Positions 41,366-52,269 of a stretch of 52,355 bases of DNA are shown here, one piece after another. Position 1 is the first letter of the stretch. Each line of letters starts with the position of its first letter. The DNA is from Bryobacterales bacterium (GTDB lineage: Bacteria > Acidobacteriota > Terriglobia > Bryobacterales > Bryobacteraceae): contig JADZGD010000024.1 of NCBI GenBank assembly GCA_020854055.1, positions 1 to 52,355 of the forward strand, written 5' to 3'. The notes below the pieces were generated by a model, which had not been told where the DNA came from, did not search any database, and was given only the letters and a program-made list of their open reading frames with translations. The position numbers and the translations under genes were made by a program.

Positions 41366-41474
41366 CGATGCCTGTTGGATCCCCTCGGACGGTCTCTGCT
41401 ATCCAGCTTAAAACAGCGGCCGCCGGTAGAGCCAATTCCCAAGCCGCGGCGGTATGAGATACGCTCTTGAGGTG

Positions 41475-42263
41475 ATGACCCGACGCAACGTACTGAACGC
41501 CGTGGCCGGCGCCTCACTGGCCGGCGCGGCCCCAGCCGCCTCCACTTCCAATGCCATCCTCGAATTGCGCTGGTTTCGTTTGCGCAACGGCGCCGATGAT
41601 CAGGCCCGGCGCACCAGGGCTTTCCTGGAACGCGGCCTTGCCCCGGCACTCAAACGCCATGGCATCGGGGTGACCGGCTTCTTCGAGTCGATTATCGGCC
41701 CGGGGTCGCCGTTCGTGCTGATGGTGACCAGCTATCCCGACTTTGCCACTTATTACCGGGTAACGCAGCGATTGTTGTCGGCCGAATCGTCGGACGAAGT
41801 CCTGGAGAAGGCCCGCGGCGAGTATTACAGTGGGGGAGCCTTGGGCTACGTTCGCATGGACGTGAGCCTGCTGCGCGCGTTCGATGGTATTCCGCAGGTG
41901 GAGGTCAAAGCGGAAGCGGACGCCAAGCCTCGCGTTTTCGAACTGCGCACCTATGAATCAAACAATTTCCACACCTTGAAGCGCAAGATCAGAATGTTCA
42001 ACGAAGAGGAGATCTCGATCTTCCGCAAGACCGGCATCAACCCGGTCTTCTTCGGGGAGACGCTGGTGGGAACCAATATGCCGAACCTTACCTACCTGGT
42101 GGCGTTTGACAGCCTGGCGGGGCGGGAGCAGGCATGGAGCCGCTTTGTTGTCGATCCGGCATGGCTCAAGTTGCGCGCCGCCCCGGGCTATGCCGATGCG
42201 GAGATTGTCTCCAACATCAGCAACTCCATCTTGCGTCCGCTGCCATTTTCTACCATCCGCTAA
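41475..42263 (+). CDS. NIPSNAP-family protein with Tat-like leader
   Basis: I choose ATG 41475, which gives a twin-arginine leader (MTRRNVLNAVAGASLAGAAP); ATG 41454 would add seven residues. The 262-residue product contains two ferredoxin-like NIPSNAP modules: one from ILELRWFRLRNGADDQARRT, the other starting VFELRTYESNNFHTLKRKIR, each followed by a (F/Y)xE and Phe/Tyr-rich strand pattern (GINPVFFGETLVGTNMPNLT). NIPSNAP proteins are small stress or binding proteins of uncertain activity. It is frequent in acidobacterial genomes as an exported protein. The last 60 nt before the convergent gene contain no clear terminator. Confidence 0.85.
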   Translation: MTRRNVLNAVAGASLAGAAPAASTSNAILELRWFRLRNGADDQARRTRAFLERGLAPALKRHGIGVTGFFESIIGPGSPFVLMVTSYPDFATYYRVTQRLLSAESSDEVLEKARGEYYSGGALGYVRMDVSLLRAFDGIPQVEVKAEADAKPRVFELRTYESNNFHTLKRKIRMFNEEEISIFRKTGINPVFFGETLVGTNMPNLTYLVAFDSLAGREQAWSRFVVDPAWLKLRAAPGYADAEIVSNISNSILRPLPFSTIR

Positions 42264-42323
42264 CGAGCCTGGGTCGCGTGGGAGCCGAGAGCGGCCAGGC
42301 GCCGGAGATGCCACTTCAACGCT

Positions 42324-43184
42324 TCAGGCGAACGTGGCGATGACGGGCACGTGATCGCTCAGGGCGAAGGATGTGGGATCGGCCGGATTCGTCCGGAAGG
42401 CTCCTTCCCTCAGCACGCGGGCCGATTTGAGGCGTTTGGAGAGCGGTCCGGCGGCCCAGATGTAGTCGATCCGCCCTTCCGGTTTTACCGAACTGAAGGT
42501 GGGTTGTTGCGGTCCTCCGAATGGAACAAGCGTGTCGCTGAGTCCCGCGCTAACCCAGCGCTGATATTCCGGTCCGGCGGGGGTGTGATTCAGGTCGCCC
42601 TGTAGTAGTACCGAATGTCCACGGCCGCGGGCTTCTTGAATCATTCTTAATATCACGGTCACCTCGCGCGCGCGGATTTCCGCTTTGAACGGGTGCAGAT
42701 GCGCGCTGAAGATGGCGATGCGTTCGCTTCCGGTGTCGAGCAGCGCGCGCCCCCAATGACGCGTGAACAGGTCGGGGTTTTTCGGTTCACCGCCGTAAGG
42801 GGCATTCTCCGATTCGGCAATCCGATACCGGGTGAAGATCGCGCCGGGAAACCCGATCGGGTAAGTTGCGCTGCGGTAGTTGGAGCCGGGCGCGAACCAG
42901 ACGAAGTTCATCCCCAGCAGTTTGGCAATCCGGCCGGCGGATTCCTCAGTGACCGACTCGCAAAAGCTGACGATGTCCGGCTTGTAGAGAAGCAACTCCT
43001 GCGCCATCCGGGCCTCCATTTGCGAGGCCGCGGCGGCGCGGCGTTCCCGGTTGGCGGGTGTATCGGGAAAACCGATGCACGCCAGGACGTTGTAGCTGAT
43101 TGTGGTCAGACCGGCGCTCTGGCCCGCGGCGGCGCCGGTTGTGGCGGCCAAGGCCGCTGTGTGTATGAAATCTCGTCTCGTGAT
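42324..43184 (-). CDS. Endonuclease/exonuclease/phosphatase-family protein with Tat-like leader
   Basis: GTG 43184 gives a twin-arginine leader (MITRRDFIHTAALAATTGAA); a TTG at 43223 would extend it by 13 residues. The EEP core follows: TISYNVLACIGFPDTPANRE, then KPDIVSFCESVTEESAGRIA, FSAHLHPFKAEIRAREVTVI, LQGDLNHTPAGPEY and the C-terminal LSDHVPVIATFA with the catalytic Asp/His. The family hydrolyses phosphodiesters or phosphomonoesters of nucleic acids, lipids or sugars; the exported form here fits phosphate scavenging or sphingomyelinase-like activity, not determinable by eye. Confidence 0.86.
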   Translation of the reverse strand: MTRRDFIHTAALAATTGAAAGQSAGLTTISYNVLACIGFPDTPANRERRAAAASQMEARMAQELLLYKPDIVSFCESVTEESAGRIAKLLGMNFVWFAPGSNYRSATYPIGFPGAIFTRYRIAESENAPYGGEPKNPDLFTRHWGRALLDTGSERIAIFSAHLHPFKAEIRAREVTVILRMIQEARGRGHSVLLQGDLNHTPAGPEYQRWVSAGLSDTLVPFGGPQQPTFSSVKPEGRIDYIWAAGPLSKRLKSARVLREGAFRTNPADPTSFALSDHVPVIATFA

Positions 43185-43324
43185 CACGTTCGAACGGCTA
43201 CCTTGCGGAACCCAGCCGTCCAATGACGGCGGAAGGTAATGCTACCAGAGGCGTTCAAACCACGTCAACGAAAGGGGCTCAGCCTGAAATGGGCTCCGCC
43301 CGGGGATGGATTCGAGATCGGATG

Positions 43325-46300
43325 TTACCGGCGCGCAGCCAGAACTTCTCCGACTCTTGCCAGCAACGCGTCGATCTCGATCGGCTTCTTCAGCGCGCTG
43401 TCGGCGCCGAGCGCTTCGGCCATTCGCAAGTAGCCGGCATCAAAGTGGCCGGACATGGCGATAATCCGCACGCCGGGCAATTCCTGGCGGAACCTGCCGA
43501 TTGTCTCGAGGCCCTCCTGCTCCGGCATGACGATGTCGGTGAGCAGCAGATCCACCGGCTGTTTTCGCGCTTCAATCAAAGCCAGCCTGCCGTCGGCGGC
43601 CTCACTGACGCGGTAACCGGCCTGCTCCAGAGCCATCCGGAGAAACAGCCGGATGCTCTCTTCGTCGTCAACGACCAGGATATGCCCCGAGGGCGCTGCC
43701 GAGCCGAGCGCCTGGCGGATATGCGCGGCCAGATCATGCGCCACGAACGGCTTCTGAATCAGTGTGGCGCCCGACTCGGAAATGTGTTCGCGGACACCGT
43801 CATGGTCGGCATAACCGGACATATAGACGACTTTTGCCTCCGGCTGAATCTCACGCAACCGGGCGGCCAGATCCCAGCCGCTGACTTGCGGCATGACAAC
43901 ATCAGTGAGAACCAGTCCGATATTCCGGCACTCGGCCTCGAATATCCGCAGCGCATCGGCGGCCGAGCCGGCGCGCAGCACGTTGTAGCCGTAAGAGGCC
44001 AGCGCCTGGGCGGTAAATTCGAGTACTTCCGGCTGGTCTTCAACCACCAGAATGGTCTCGTTTCCAAAGACGTCGCCGGACGGCCTGGTTTCGGTTGCCG
44101 CCACGGCGTCGGCAGTACGTGGCAGCAGGATGCGAAACCTGGCGCCCATCTGCGGTTCGGTTTCAATCTCGATTTGCCCGCCACTTTGCTCTACGATGCC
44201 AAGCACCACGGAAAGTCCCAGTCCGGTTCCTTTGCCGGCCTCCTTGGTGGTGAAAAACGGTTCAAAAATGCGGCTCCGGATGGCTGAGCTCATCCCCATG
44301 CCGGTATCGCTGACGGTCATGGCGACCCAGCCCAGGTTTTCCGAACCGGAGGAAGCCGAGCCGGCCGGCGGCTCGCTGCAGTGGGTTTCAATGGTCAGCC
44401 TGCCGCCCTGGGGCATGGCGTCGCGCGCATTCACCACCAGGTTCATGATCACCTGTTCCAGTTGATGGGGGTCGGCGTTCACGACTCCGGCGGCGGCGTC
44501 CAGGCGGACGTTCAGCTCGATGTCTTCTCCCACCAGGCGGCGCAACATCGACTCGAGGTCTCGAATCACCCGGTCGAGGATGAGCGGCTGCGGCTTGAGT
44601 ACCTGTTTACGGCTGAAGGCCAGCAACTGGCTGGTAAGAGCGGCCGCGCGCCCCCCCGCCCGCCGGATCTCCTCCAGCCTTTGCCGGTAGGGGTCCCACG
44701 GCTTGGAGGAGGCGAGCAGCATATCCGCGTAGCCGTTCATCACCGTCAGCAGGTTGTTGAAGTCGTGGGCGACGCCGCCCGCCAACCGGCCCACCGATTC
44801 CATCTTCACAATGTGGCGGAGTTGCTCTTCGAGCAGCATACGATCCGTTATGTCGGACCAGGAGCCCACGGCTTCCACCGGGGCGCCCTGGGAGTCGCGC
44901 AGCACGTGCTGCTCATCGCGGATCCAACGGTAGCTTCCGTCTTGATGGCGGATACGAAACTCCAGTACCTGCCGGCCGTTGCTGAGCAGTGCTGCCTGCG
45001 CGGTGGCGATTCGAGGCTGGTCTTCCGGATGGACGGACTTGTAGAACCACTCAGGCTTGAGCACTTCTTCCACAGGGTAGCCGGTGAGCTGCTCGATGTT
45101 GCCGCTGGCCCAGGTGACTTCGAACGGAGTACGCCGCAGAGTCAGCGCATAGATTGCGGCGGGACTACAGGAGACGAAGCGGCGCAGTTGTTCCTGGGCG
45201 TGTTTGCGCTCGGTAATGTCCCGCGCCATTCCCCGGAACCCGAGTAATTCGCCGGCGGGTCCGTAAACAGGCTGGGCGCTGGTTTCAAGCACCACCGGCC
45301 GTCCGTCGCGGTGGCGGCCGGAATGCTCGATCGTCTCGCGGACCAGAGTCCGGGTCTGCAATTGATCGAAGGCGTCCCGCAACCGCGCGGCTTCGTCGGC
45401 CGGCAACAGTGAAAATAGAGACCGCCCAAGCACCTCCTGGGGAGTGTAGCCGAGCAGATCCTGAATCTTATCGCTGGAGTACGTGAGATCGCCCTCGGGG
45501 CCGGTCTCCCAGATCCAATCAAAGGCGGTCTCCACCAGCGAGCGGAAGCGCTCCTCACTGTTGCGGAGTGCATCTTCCGCATGGCGTCTTGCGGTGACGT
45601 CCAGAACCGTGCCGACGAACCGCCGGGGCTGCCCGCCGCTGTCACACCGCACTTGTCCCAGGACCGAAAGCCAGCGGACTTCACCACTGGGGCGGCGTAT
45701 GCGAAATTCCATCACGAAGGGTCTGCCGTCAGCGGAAGCGAGGCGGGTCTGATCATTCACCAGCGGCCTGTCTTCCTCCACCACGATGCGCGAGAAGCCT
45801 TCAAATGTGTGATCGAAATCGGTGGCCTCGCTGATGCGGTAGCACTCTGGCGACCAGAAGACGACGCCGGTGGTCAGATCCCACTCCCAGACGCCCATTT
45901 GGGTAGCGTCCAACGCCATGCTGAGGCGTTCCTGGCTTTCGCGCAGCGCCGCCTCGGCCCACTTGCGTTCCACCAGGTCGATGGCCGCCGAACCCAGTTC
46001 GTACAGCGTCTCGATATCCTCCGGATCGTAAGCGCGATGCCGGCGGCAGACGCCGATTACCGCGGCCACACGGTCGGCGCGCAGCACCGGCACACACAGA
46101 TCCGGGCGCGCGGCAGAACCGGCGGTCTGGCCGGTAGCGATGGATCCCCGGCTCCTGAGGACGGGCTCCCACGGGCGCGCGGTTTCGGCGGCGGCGCGGT
46201 ATTCAGCGGAGGTCCGTGACGACCATACCAGAATCGGTTCGCCATTCGGATCGCTGGACGCGCAATAGAAAAAGCCTGCCTCGCTCTCGGTACGCACCTC

Positions 46301-47860
46301 GGCTGCGTCCAAGGCGGAGCGTAGCAGTTGTTCGGGGGTGCCGTCGAGCGCCAGTTCCGAGAGCGCGAGCTGCGCCCGGCGCATGGATTCAGACCGCATC
46401 CGGCGGTTGATGTCGCGAACGAACACGAACAGCCGGTCCGGGACGCTTGGCCAGCGACTGATGCTGATTTCCACCTGCCAGGGAACGCCGTCGCGCGTCC
46501 TGTGCAGGCTCTCGTACAGGTCGCTGCCTTCGGGGCCCATCCGGCTGAGGCGGCCCGGAAAGACATCCGGACCGGATCTGAGCGAAAGGTCCTGGACGCG
46601 CATGTTCAGGATCTCTTCGCGGGAATAGCCGGACCGGCGAAGATAGGCGTCGTTGACTTCGAGAATTCTCCCCTCGCAGTCGATCACCCCGAAGCCATCG
46701 GGCGAAGTCTCGATCACGGCGCGGTACTGTGCTTCGCGTTCCTTGAGCTGGCGCTCGGCCTGTTTGCGCGCGGTTACGTCGGTTCCGAATAGGATGTACT
46801 TGCCATCGCCGGTCTTCACGCCACGGACCAACACCCAGACCGGGGTTCCGTCGCTCTTGAGCAGCCGGTATTCGCCTTCCAGATGACCTTCGCGGTGGAA
46901 CGCGTCAAGATCACGGAGAGCTCCCGGTAACTCCGGTTCGGGGATGATACTGCGAAATGCAGGGTTCTCCAGTGTGGCGCCGTCCCAGCCGACCAGTTCG
47001 AGCGCGGAGCGGTTGGCGCTGGAGAAGTTGCCTTCACTATCGAGCAGCACAATCCCCAGCGGCGCATTTTCTATATAAGACCGGAGGCGCGCCTCGCTGG
47101 TCTGTAAGGCTTGGGCGGCCTGCTGGCGTTCGGTAACATCCCGCCCGATGCAGAAGCCGAGCGAATCGGATGCCGACCAGTAGGCGGACCACATCATGTG
47201 GACGGCGGAGCCATCCTTGCAAATGTGACGGTTTTCGAAGTTGCGCGCCTGGTTGCCAGCCATGATCCGGTGGACCATTTCCTCGGTCTGGGAGCGGTCG
47301 CCGGGATGGACCAGATCGAGCAGCGAGATGCCCCGCAGTTCTTCGGGCGTCCAGCCCCAGATGGTCCGGGCGGCCTCGCTGACCGTACGCAGGCGCATGT
47401 CCGCGCCAATCGTGCAGATGACATCGGCCGACTGCGCCATGATGAGCGCGTTGGAGCGTTCCGCCTCCCGGCGGCGGCGGCGATTCTCCGCATCGTGAAG
47501 GCCGCGCTTTACCGCGGGCGCCAGCCGCCGGAGGTTCTGTTTGAGCAGGTAGTCGTCGGCGCCCTGTTTCAGCGCCTCCACCGCCGCGTCTTCGCCGATG
47601 GTGCCAGAGACGATGATGAACGGCACATCGGGATCGATCGACCGCACCAGGCGCAGAGCGGTGAGCGAGTCGAAGTCCGGCAGGTTGTGATCGCACAGGA
47701 CGACGTCCCAGCGCCCCACCTGAACCGAGAGGCGGAGGTCCGCGGCAGTCTCGATCCGCGAATGGGTAACCTGATATCCGGCGCGCCGCAGGGCGGCGAC
47801 AAGCAGTACTGCGTCGTCGTCACAATCCTCCACCAACAGCACGCGCAACGGGGTCAGCAT
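43325..47860 (-). CDS. Hybrid multi-PAS sensor histidine kinase with three receiver domains
   Basis: ATG 47860 puts a receiver domain right at the N-terminus ([16 protein letters not shown], then [13 protein letters not shown] and LLKQN). A TTG at 47950 overlapping the upstream stop (TTGA) would add 30 residues. Order: REC, three PAS domains, a GAF domain ([18 protein letters not shown] ... [17 protein letters not shown]), three more PAS domains, HisKA with [20 protein letters not shown], HATPase_c ([33 protein letters not shown]), then two receivers ([13 protein letters not shown] / [11 protein letters not shown], and [14 protein letters not shown] / [11 protein letters not shown]). About 1511 residues, soluble. 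No DNA-binding output is present, so phosphate must leave to another protein. It shares an operon with the kinase gene upstream. Confidence 0.92.
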   Translation of the reverse strand: MLTPLRVLLVEDCDDDAVLLVAALRRAGYQVTHSRIETAADLRLSVQVGRWDVVLCDHNLPDFDSLTALRLVRSIDPDVPFIIVSGTIGEDAAVEALKQGADDYLLKQNLRRLAPAVKRGLHDAENRRRRREAERSNALIMAQSADVICTIGADMRLRTVSEAARTIWGWTPEELRGISLLDLVHPGDRSQTEEMVHRIMAGNQARNFENRHICKDGSAVHMMWSAYWSASDSLGFCIGRDVTERQQAAQALQTSEARLRSYIENAPLGIVLLDSEGNFSSANRSALELVGWDGATLENPAFRSIIPEPELPGALRDLDAFHREGHLEGEYRLLKSDGTPVWVLVRGVKTGDGKYILFGTDVTARKQAERQLKEREAQYRAVIETSPDGFGVIDCEGRILEVNDAYLRRSGYSREEILNMRVQDLSLRSGPDVFPGRLSRMGPEGSDLYESLHRTRDGVPWQVEISISRWPSVPDRLFVFVRDINRRMRSESMRRAQLALSELALDGTPEQLLRSALDAAEVRTESEAGFFYCASSDPNGEPILVWSSRTSAEYRAAAETARPWEPVLRSRGSIATGQTAGSAARPDLCVPVLRADRVAAVIGVCRRHRAYDPEDIETLYELGSAAIDLVERKWAEAALRESQERLSMALDATQMGVWEWDLTTGVVFWSPECYRISEATDFDHTFEGFSRIVVEEDRPLVNDQTRLASADGRPFVMEFRIRRPSGEVRWLSVLGQVRCDSGGQPRRFVGTVLDVTARRHAEDALRNSEERFRSLVETAFDWIWETGPEGDLTYSSDKIQDLLGYTPQEVLGRSLFSLLPADEAARLRDAFDQLQTRTLVRETIEHSGRHRDGRPVVLETSAQPVYGPAGELLGFRGMARDITERKHAQEQLRRFVSCSPAAIYALTLRRTPFEVTWASGNIEQLTGYPVEEVLKPEWFYKSVHPEDQPRIATAQAALLSNGRQVLEFRIRHQDGSYRWIRDEQHVLRDSQGAPVEAVGSWSDITDRMLLEEQLRHIVKMESVGRLAGGVAHDFNNLLTVMNGYADMLLASSKPWDPYRQRLEEIRRAGGRAAALTSQLLAFSRKQVLKPQPLILDRVIRDLESMLRRLVGEDIELNVRLDAAAGVVNADPHQLEQVIMNLVVNARDAMPQGGRLTIETHCSEPPAGSASSGSENLGWVAMTVSDTGMGMSSAIRSRIFEPFFTTKEAGKGTGLGLSVVLGIVEQSGGQIEIETEPQMGARFRILLPRTADAVAATETRPSGDVFGNETILVVEDQPEVLEFTAQALASYGYNVLRAGSAADALRIFEAECRNIGLVLTDVVMPQVSGWDLAARLREIQPEAKVVYMSGYADHDGVREHISESGATLIQKPFVAHDLAAHIRQALGSAAPSGHILVVDDEESIRLFLRMALEQAGYRVSEAADGRLALIEARKQPVDLLLTDIVMPEQEGLETIGRFRQELPGVRIIAMSGHFDAGYLRMAEALGADSALKKPIEIDALLARVGEVLAARR

Positions 47861-47946
47861 ATCAGCAGACAACCGGTCCGTTCCCAGCCGTGCGCCGGCG
47901 AAGGGGAATGCGTTTCCGGGGCGTCCACACTGCGGACGGACCGTTC

Positions 47947-50742
47947 TCAATCAATCGAATCCCGTGGCGGTACGTCGTGTAAATCTTCACTGGCAACCTG
48001 CTCGTCGATCGTGAAATAGAATGTCGCTCCTTCATTGGGCTGTCCCTCCGCCCAGACGCGGCCTCCGTGCCGGTTGATGATCCGCTGCACTGTGGCCAGG
48101 CCGATGCCTGAGCCGGGAAACTCCCGGTTGGAGTGAAGCCGTTGAAAAGCGCCAAACAACTTCTCGGCATATTGCATGTCAAAGCCGGCGCCGTTGTCCC
48201 GCACGAAACAGACCTTCGGGCCGCCGGACCCCTGGCAGGATCCGAAACAGATGCGAGCATCCGGCTTGTGCAGCGTGAACTTAAACGCATTTTCGAGCAG
48301 GTTCTCAAGCATCACCCGCAGCATCCGGTGATCGGCGTGCAGCAGGACACCATCCTCAATATCGAATTCTACCGCACGCGCCGGCTGGCTTAAGGCGAGC
48401 TGTTCTGTGATTATGCGCACGATCGCGGAGGCATCCACCGGCTGGCGCGCGAGATCAGACCGGGTGATCCGGGACAGGCCGAGCAGATCTTCAATCAACT
48501 GGAACATCCGTTCGGAGGCGGCGGTAATCCGGTTCAGGTAGTCCAGTCCCCGTGCGTCCAGTTGGCGGCCGTAATCTTCCATCAGGGCGCGGGCGAAGCC
48601 GTCAATGGCGCGCAGCGGGGCGCGCAAATCGTGGGAAACCGAATAGCTGAATGACTCCAGTTCCCGATTGGCCGCCAGCAACTCGCGAGTCCGTAGCGCC
48701 ACCCGCTGCTCCAGGCTGGCGTTGAGATCCTGAAGGGCCTCTTCGGCCCGCCTGCGCTCGGTAATATCGCGCGCCAGGCCCAGATAGTAACGGCGCCCGT
48801 GAATCTCGCACAGGCTCAGGCGAACCTCGGCGGGGAAAAGGGTGCCGTCTTTACGGCGGTGATGACCGTAGAGCGTATAGGTTTCACCGGCGCGGACCCG
48901 GCTCCACTCGGCCTGTGCCGCCGCCAGATCGAAATCGGTTTCGATATCGGTTACCGACATGGAACGCAGCTCGTCCTGGTTGTAGCCAAGGCTCTCGCCG
49001 GCCTGTTTGTTGATCACAGAAAGACGGCCCTCGTGATCATGAAGGTAAATCGCATCGGAGGCCTGCTCGACGAGAATACGGAAGAGTTCCTCGCTCTCAC
49101 GCAGGCTCTTTTCGATCAGTTTACGGTCGGTAATGTCGAATACGGCTCCGATGTACCGGTCGAGGCGGCCGTCGGCGGTGAATACAGGCTGGCCGCGGGT
49201 CATCAGCCAGCGCTGGGTGCCATCCGCGCGGTTCACGCGCCACTCCGTACTCAGATCCTCGCCGCGCGCGGCCGCGCCACGAACGGCATCATCGACCGCC
49301 TGACGATCGTCAGGGTGTACGGCGGAGAGCCATGCTTCGTAACTCGGTTCACAACTATGCGGCTCCAGACCCAGGAGGCTCCACATCTCCTCGTGCCAGT
49401 AGTTGCCGCCGGTAGCCGGTGTCCACTCCCAGGCGCCGGCGTTCGCCGCCCGGAAGGCCAGACGCAGGTGCGCTTCATTAATGCGCCTGCGCCCGGTGAT
49501 GTTGTCGAAAACGCTGATAAACTCACCGGGACTCGGGCAGTAGACCGAGGCGGCAAACCACTGATCGAGACTCTGGACATAGAGTTCGAAGCGTTCCGGC
49601 ACTCCGGTGAGGGCGACGCGGCCGTGGCGTTCGAGCACGCCGGAGTCGGCCGAATGGAGATTCGGCAGCAACTGGCTGGCCCGCTTGCCGGCCACGTCAC
49701 CGAGTCCTGTCAGCCGGGTGAAGGCGTCGTTAGCGGCAAGGTATTCGAAATCCACGGGCCGGCCGTTGTCGAAAATCATACGGCAGTGAACATAGCCCTC
49801 CTCCATGTTGTTGAACAACGACCGGTACCTATCGCGGACCTCGATCAATTCCTCCTGCGCGCGCTTGCGAGCATCGATGTCGCGGGTTGCACCGTAAATC
49901 TCGATATGGCCGGTGCCGCGGTTGCGAACCATCCGGGTCAGAGTTTCCGTCCAGACCTGCGAGCCGTCCTTGCGGGTCTGGCGGCATTCGTCCACATGGG
50001 TGGATGCGCCGCCGGCCAGGAACGCGTCGAAACGTTCCTCGATCCGGGACTCGCCGGGACCGATCAGCGGCTGTCCGATTTCCCCGGCCTCGAATCCTAG
50101 CAGGCGCTCGACCGACGGGCTGACATAGAGCATCCGCCGCGCATCGAGATCGAAGATCCAGAAGACGTCGGGGATATTTTCACCCATCAACCGGAAGTGC
50201 TGGTCGCGACGGGCCAGGTTCCGGCGAGCGCGATGCAGCCGTTCGCCGGCCATGCTGATCAGAATGCCCCCGGCAATGAGGCTGCCGAAACGGAATAAAT
50301 CCACCCCTCGGAACCAGGGAACCTGATTCGACGCTGTGAGCGAGGCGTAGAGGGCGCACAACACGGTGAGCAAAGTGCATCCGAGACCGATCCACAAGTC
50401 GCCGAACCAGGCGCCCAGGATGATGGGAATGAAGAAAGCCACGGGGACCGGCTCGCCACTGTAACGGGCGGTGACAATCAGCAGGAAAGCCAGCACCACG
50501 GCGGCTGCCAGCAGCACGAACGCGTGGTTGATGGTAGAACGGGATCGCGAATCGGGAGGGACAGGCGATGGGCCTGTTGCGGGCGTCGAGGCATACGAAG
50601 AATGCGAAGTCTGCGGCATCATGCCGAACCCGGAGTACCAACCGCTTTCCGCGCCGGGCGCGGATGGGGCAGGAATATGCGGACCGTTTGCGGAATACTC
50701 AGGCTCATTCTCCCCGTTTTGTTCCGGGAAAGCAAGGAACAA
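47947..50742 (-). CDS. Membrane PAS sensor histidine kinase
   Basis: The 931-residue reading includes an N-terminal polar part; the start may be at an inner Met (MMPQTSHSSY, about 50622). Four hydrophobic segments at about residues 73-175 (NHAFVLLAAAVVLAFLLIVT ... PVAFFIPIILGAWFGDLWIG ... GLGCTLLTVLCALYASLTAS ... FGSLIAGGILISMAGER) resemble the DUF4118-type membrane sensor. Then come four PAS domains (for example GENIPDVFWIFDLDARRMLY and EQASDAIYLHDHEGRLSVIN), a coiled coil, HisKA with SFSYSVSHDLRAPLRAIDGF, and HATPase_c (ENLLENAFKFT, RDNGAGFD, GSGIGLATVQRII). It resembles phytochrome-type kinases. It probably signals to the downstream hybrid kinase. Confidence 0.92.
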   Translation of the reverse strand: MFLAFPEQNGENEPEYSANGPHIPAPSAPGAESGWYSGFGMMPQTSHSSYASTPATGPSPVPPDSRSRSTINHAFVLLAAAVVLAFLLIVTARYSGEPVPVAFFIPIILGAWFGDLWIGLGCTLLTVLCALYASLTASNQVPWFRGVDLFRFGSLIAGGILISMAGERLHRARRNLARRDQHFRLMGENIPDVFWIFDLDARRMLYVSPSVERLLGFEAGEIGQPLIGPGESRIEERFDAFLAGGASTHVDECRQTRKDGSQVWTETLTRMVRNRGTGHIEIYGATRDIDARKRAQEELIEVRDRYRSLFNNMEEGYVHCRMIFDNGRPVDFEYLAANDAFTRLTGLGDVAGKRASQLLPNLHSADSGVLERHGRVALTGVPERFELYVQSLDQWFAASVYCPSPGEFISVFDNITGRRRINEAHLRLAFRAANAGAWEWTPATGGNYWHEEMWSLLGLEPHSCEPSYEAWLSAVHPDDRQAVDDAVRGAAARGEDLSTEWRVNRADGTQRWLMTRGQPVFTADGRLDRYIGAVFDITDRKLIEKSLRESEELFRILVEQASDAIYLHDHEGRLSVINKQAGESLGYNQDELRSMSVTDIETDFDLAAAQAEWSRVRAGETYTLYGHHRRKDGTLFPAEVRLSLCEIHGRRYYLGLARDITERRRAEEALQDLNASLEQRVALRTRELLAANRELESFSYSVSHDLRAPLRAIDGFARALMEDYGRQLDARGLDYLNRITAASERMFQLIEDLLGLSRITRSDLARQPVDASAIVRIITEQLALSQPARAVEFDIEDGVLLHADHRMLRVMLENLLENAFKFTLHKPDARICFGSCQGSGGPKVCFVRDNGAGFDMQYAEKLFGAFQRLHSNREFPGSGIGLATVQRIINRHGGRVWAEGQPNEGATFYFTIDEQVASEDLHDVPPRDSID

Positions 50743-50769
50743 TCGGGGCCAGGGTGCGTGGCGCGAGGA

Positions 50770-52269
50770 CTACCGGCGGTATGGAATGGTGGCCGGATTC
50801 GACAGGTTCCAGCGAGGGGCCGTTTCGCTGTCGGCGATCCATAGCGTCCCGAGCGCGATCATGCGATCGACTCGAGCCATATTCGAGTAGTTCACCTTTT
50901 GCCATTCGTCGGAGACGCGGTGGTAATCGGGAAATTCCAGCGCTACCGAGACCGTGTGCGCCACCACACCCCGGGCGGCAAGAGCCAGATTGTCCGAGCG
51001 GACGAAAAAGGGGTCGCCGGCCGGTTCGCTCGAGGCCGGATCCTGGTAGGGTACAACCTTAATTCCGGTGAGCCGCCCCGCCTCGGCAAAAACCGGCACC
51101 AGGGTCGAGTAATCGAATCCGGTGAAGGTGGCTTCGTTGATGCGGGGTTGGATGGGGTCGTCAGTGCGGCCCACCTGTTCGATGTTGATGTTCGCCACGG
51201 TCTGTTCCAGCGGTACCAGGGGGTGGCGGGAGTAGTAGCCCGATCCCAACATTCCCAACTCCTCGCCATAGTAGGCGATGAACAGAATGCTACGCCGGGT
51301 GTGGATGCCGGATCGCGCCAGGGCGGAGGCGATCTCCAAGACGGAAACGACACCAGAGCCGTCATCGTCGGCGCCGTTGTAGATGCGGTCGCCGTCGCCA
51401 TCCGGTTTCATTCCCAGGTGGTCGTAGTGGGCCGAGAGCAGCACGTAGGACTTGGAAAGCTCGGGATCGGCGCCTTTGAACAACGCCGCTACATTTCGTA
51501 ATTGAACCGGCCGGGCCTCGGGCGCCGGGACATTCAGTGATAGCGTAATACCGGCAGAGCGGGAGCGCAGGCGGGTGAAGAATTCGCGGGCTTCCGGCGC
51601 CAGGATGGTTGGGACGGACTCGGGGTCGATCAGCATCTCTTCGCCTGAGGGCGCCGGCGTTCCATAATCGGCGCGAAGGACTACCAGTGGCCGGGCGCGG
51701 GCGAGGAAATCCTTAAGCATGTAGTAACTGCGGATGGCGGGCCCACGCTCTGCCGCCGGCAGGCCGTAGATCCGGGCGATACCACTGACAGCCACTACCT
51801 TTCCGGCCACCGCATCGGCGCTCAGTTCTCCCCAGGAATCGGGCGCGGCTGCGTCGAAGTAGATCACCGGGGCGTTGTCCAAGTGCAATGCGCCGGCCAG
51901 TCCGGCATCCACCCGTCCAGGAGCGAGGGTGACCGATTCGCCCTCCCTATCCAGGCGCACCAGCAGGCCGCTCCTAACCGGCCTGAGCATCAACCACTTC
52001 GCCGTCTGGAAGTAGCCGTTATCACCTGCCGGTTCGAGTCCGGCGCGGCGAAACTCCGAGGCGATGTATTCGGCCGCGATATCAAGCCCGCGCGAGGGCG
52101 TGCCACGGCCCTCCAGCGCATCGGACGCAAGGAATGAAAGACGGCCCTCGAGCGACCGGGCATGGATCTTCCCGAGCGCCGGCAAGTACTGGCTGGGGGG
52201 CTCGGCTCCCAGCATGGCAGCCAGCAGCAGCGCCGCGGCCGCCAATCGAACGGGGGATCTATTCGTCAA
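50770..52269 (-). CDS. Secreted M28 peptidase with PA domain (compact type)
   Basis: TTG 52269 overlaps the preceding gene by 11 nt and begins a signal peptide (SPVRLAAAALLLAAMLGAEP). The 499-residue product has a PA-like insert (about residues 110-260) and the M28 core with two-zinc motifs: LLSAHYDHLGMKP (His), YNGADDDGSGVVS (Asp), FIAYYGEELGMLGSGYYS (Glu-Glu), ANINIEQVGR (Glu) and a late His in HTVSVALEFPDYHRVSDEW. It differs from the GCPII-like copy earlier in this window by lacking the TfR dimerisation domain, and is likely an aminopeptidase. It is followed after 27 nt by the sensor kinase genes. Confidence 0.9.
   Translation of the reverse strand: MTNRSPVRLAAAALLLAAMLGAEPPSQYLPALGKIHARSLEGRLSFLASDALEGRGTPSRGLDIAAEYIASEFRRAGLEPAGDNGYFQTAKWLMLRPVRSGLLVRLDREGESVTLAPGRVDAGLAGALHLDNAPVIYFDAAAPDSWGELSADAVAGKVVAVSGIARIYGLPAAERGPAIRSYYMLKDFLARARPLVVLRADYGTPAPSGEEMLIDPESVPTILAPEAREFFTRLRSRSAGITLSLNVPAPEARPVQLRNVAALFKGADPELSKSYVLLSAHYDHLGMKPDGDGDRIYNGADDDGSGVVSVLEIASALARSGIHTRRSILFIAYYGEELGMLGSGYYSRHPLVPLEQTVANINIEQVGRTDDPIQPRINEATFTGFDYSTLVPVFAEAGRLTGIKVVPYQDPASSEPAGDPFFVRSDNLALAARGVVAHTVSVALEFPDYHRVSDEWQKVNYSNMARVDRMIALGTLWIADSETAPRWNLSNPATIPYRR

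Noticed and set aside
43223..44287. 354-codon plus-strand open frame
   Set aside because: Antisense to the receiver and ATPase domains of the hybrid kinase and without recognisable domain or ribosome site.
48799..50100. 433-codon plus-strand open frame
   Set aside because: It is antisense to the membrane sensor kinase, whose PAS/HisKA motifs are clear; long antisense frames are expected at this GC content, and this one shows no family motif.
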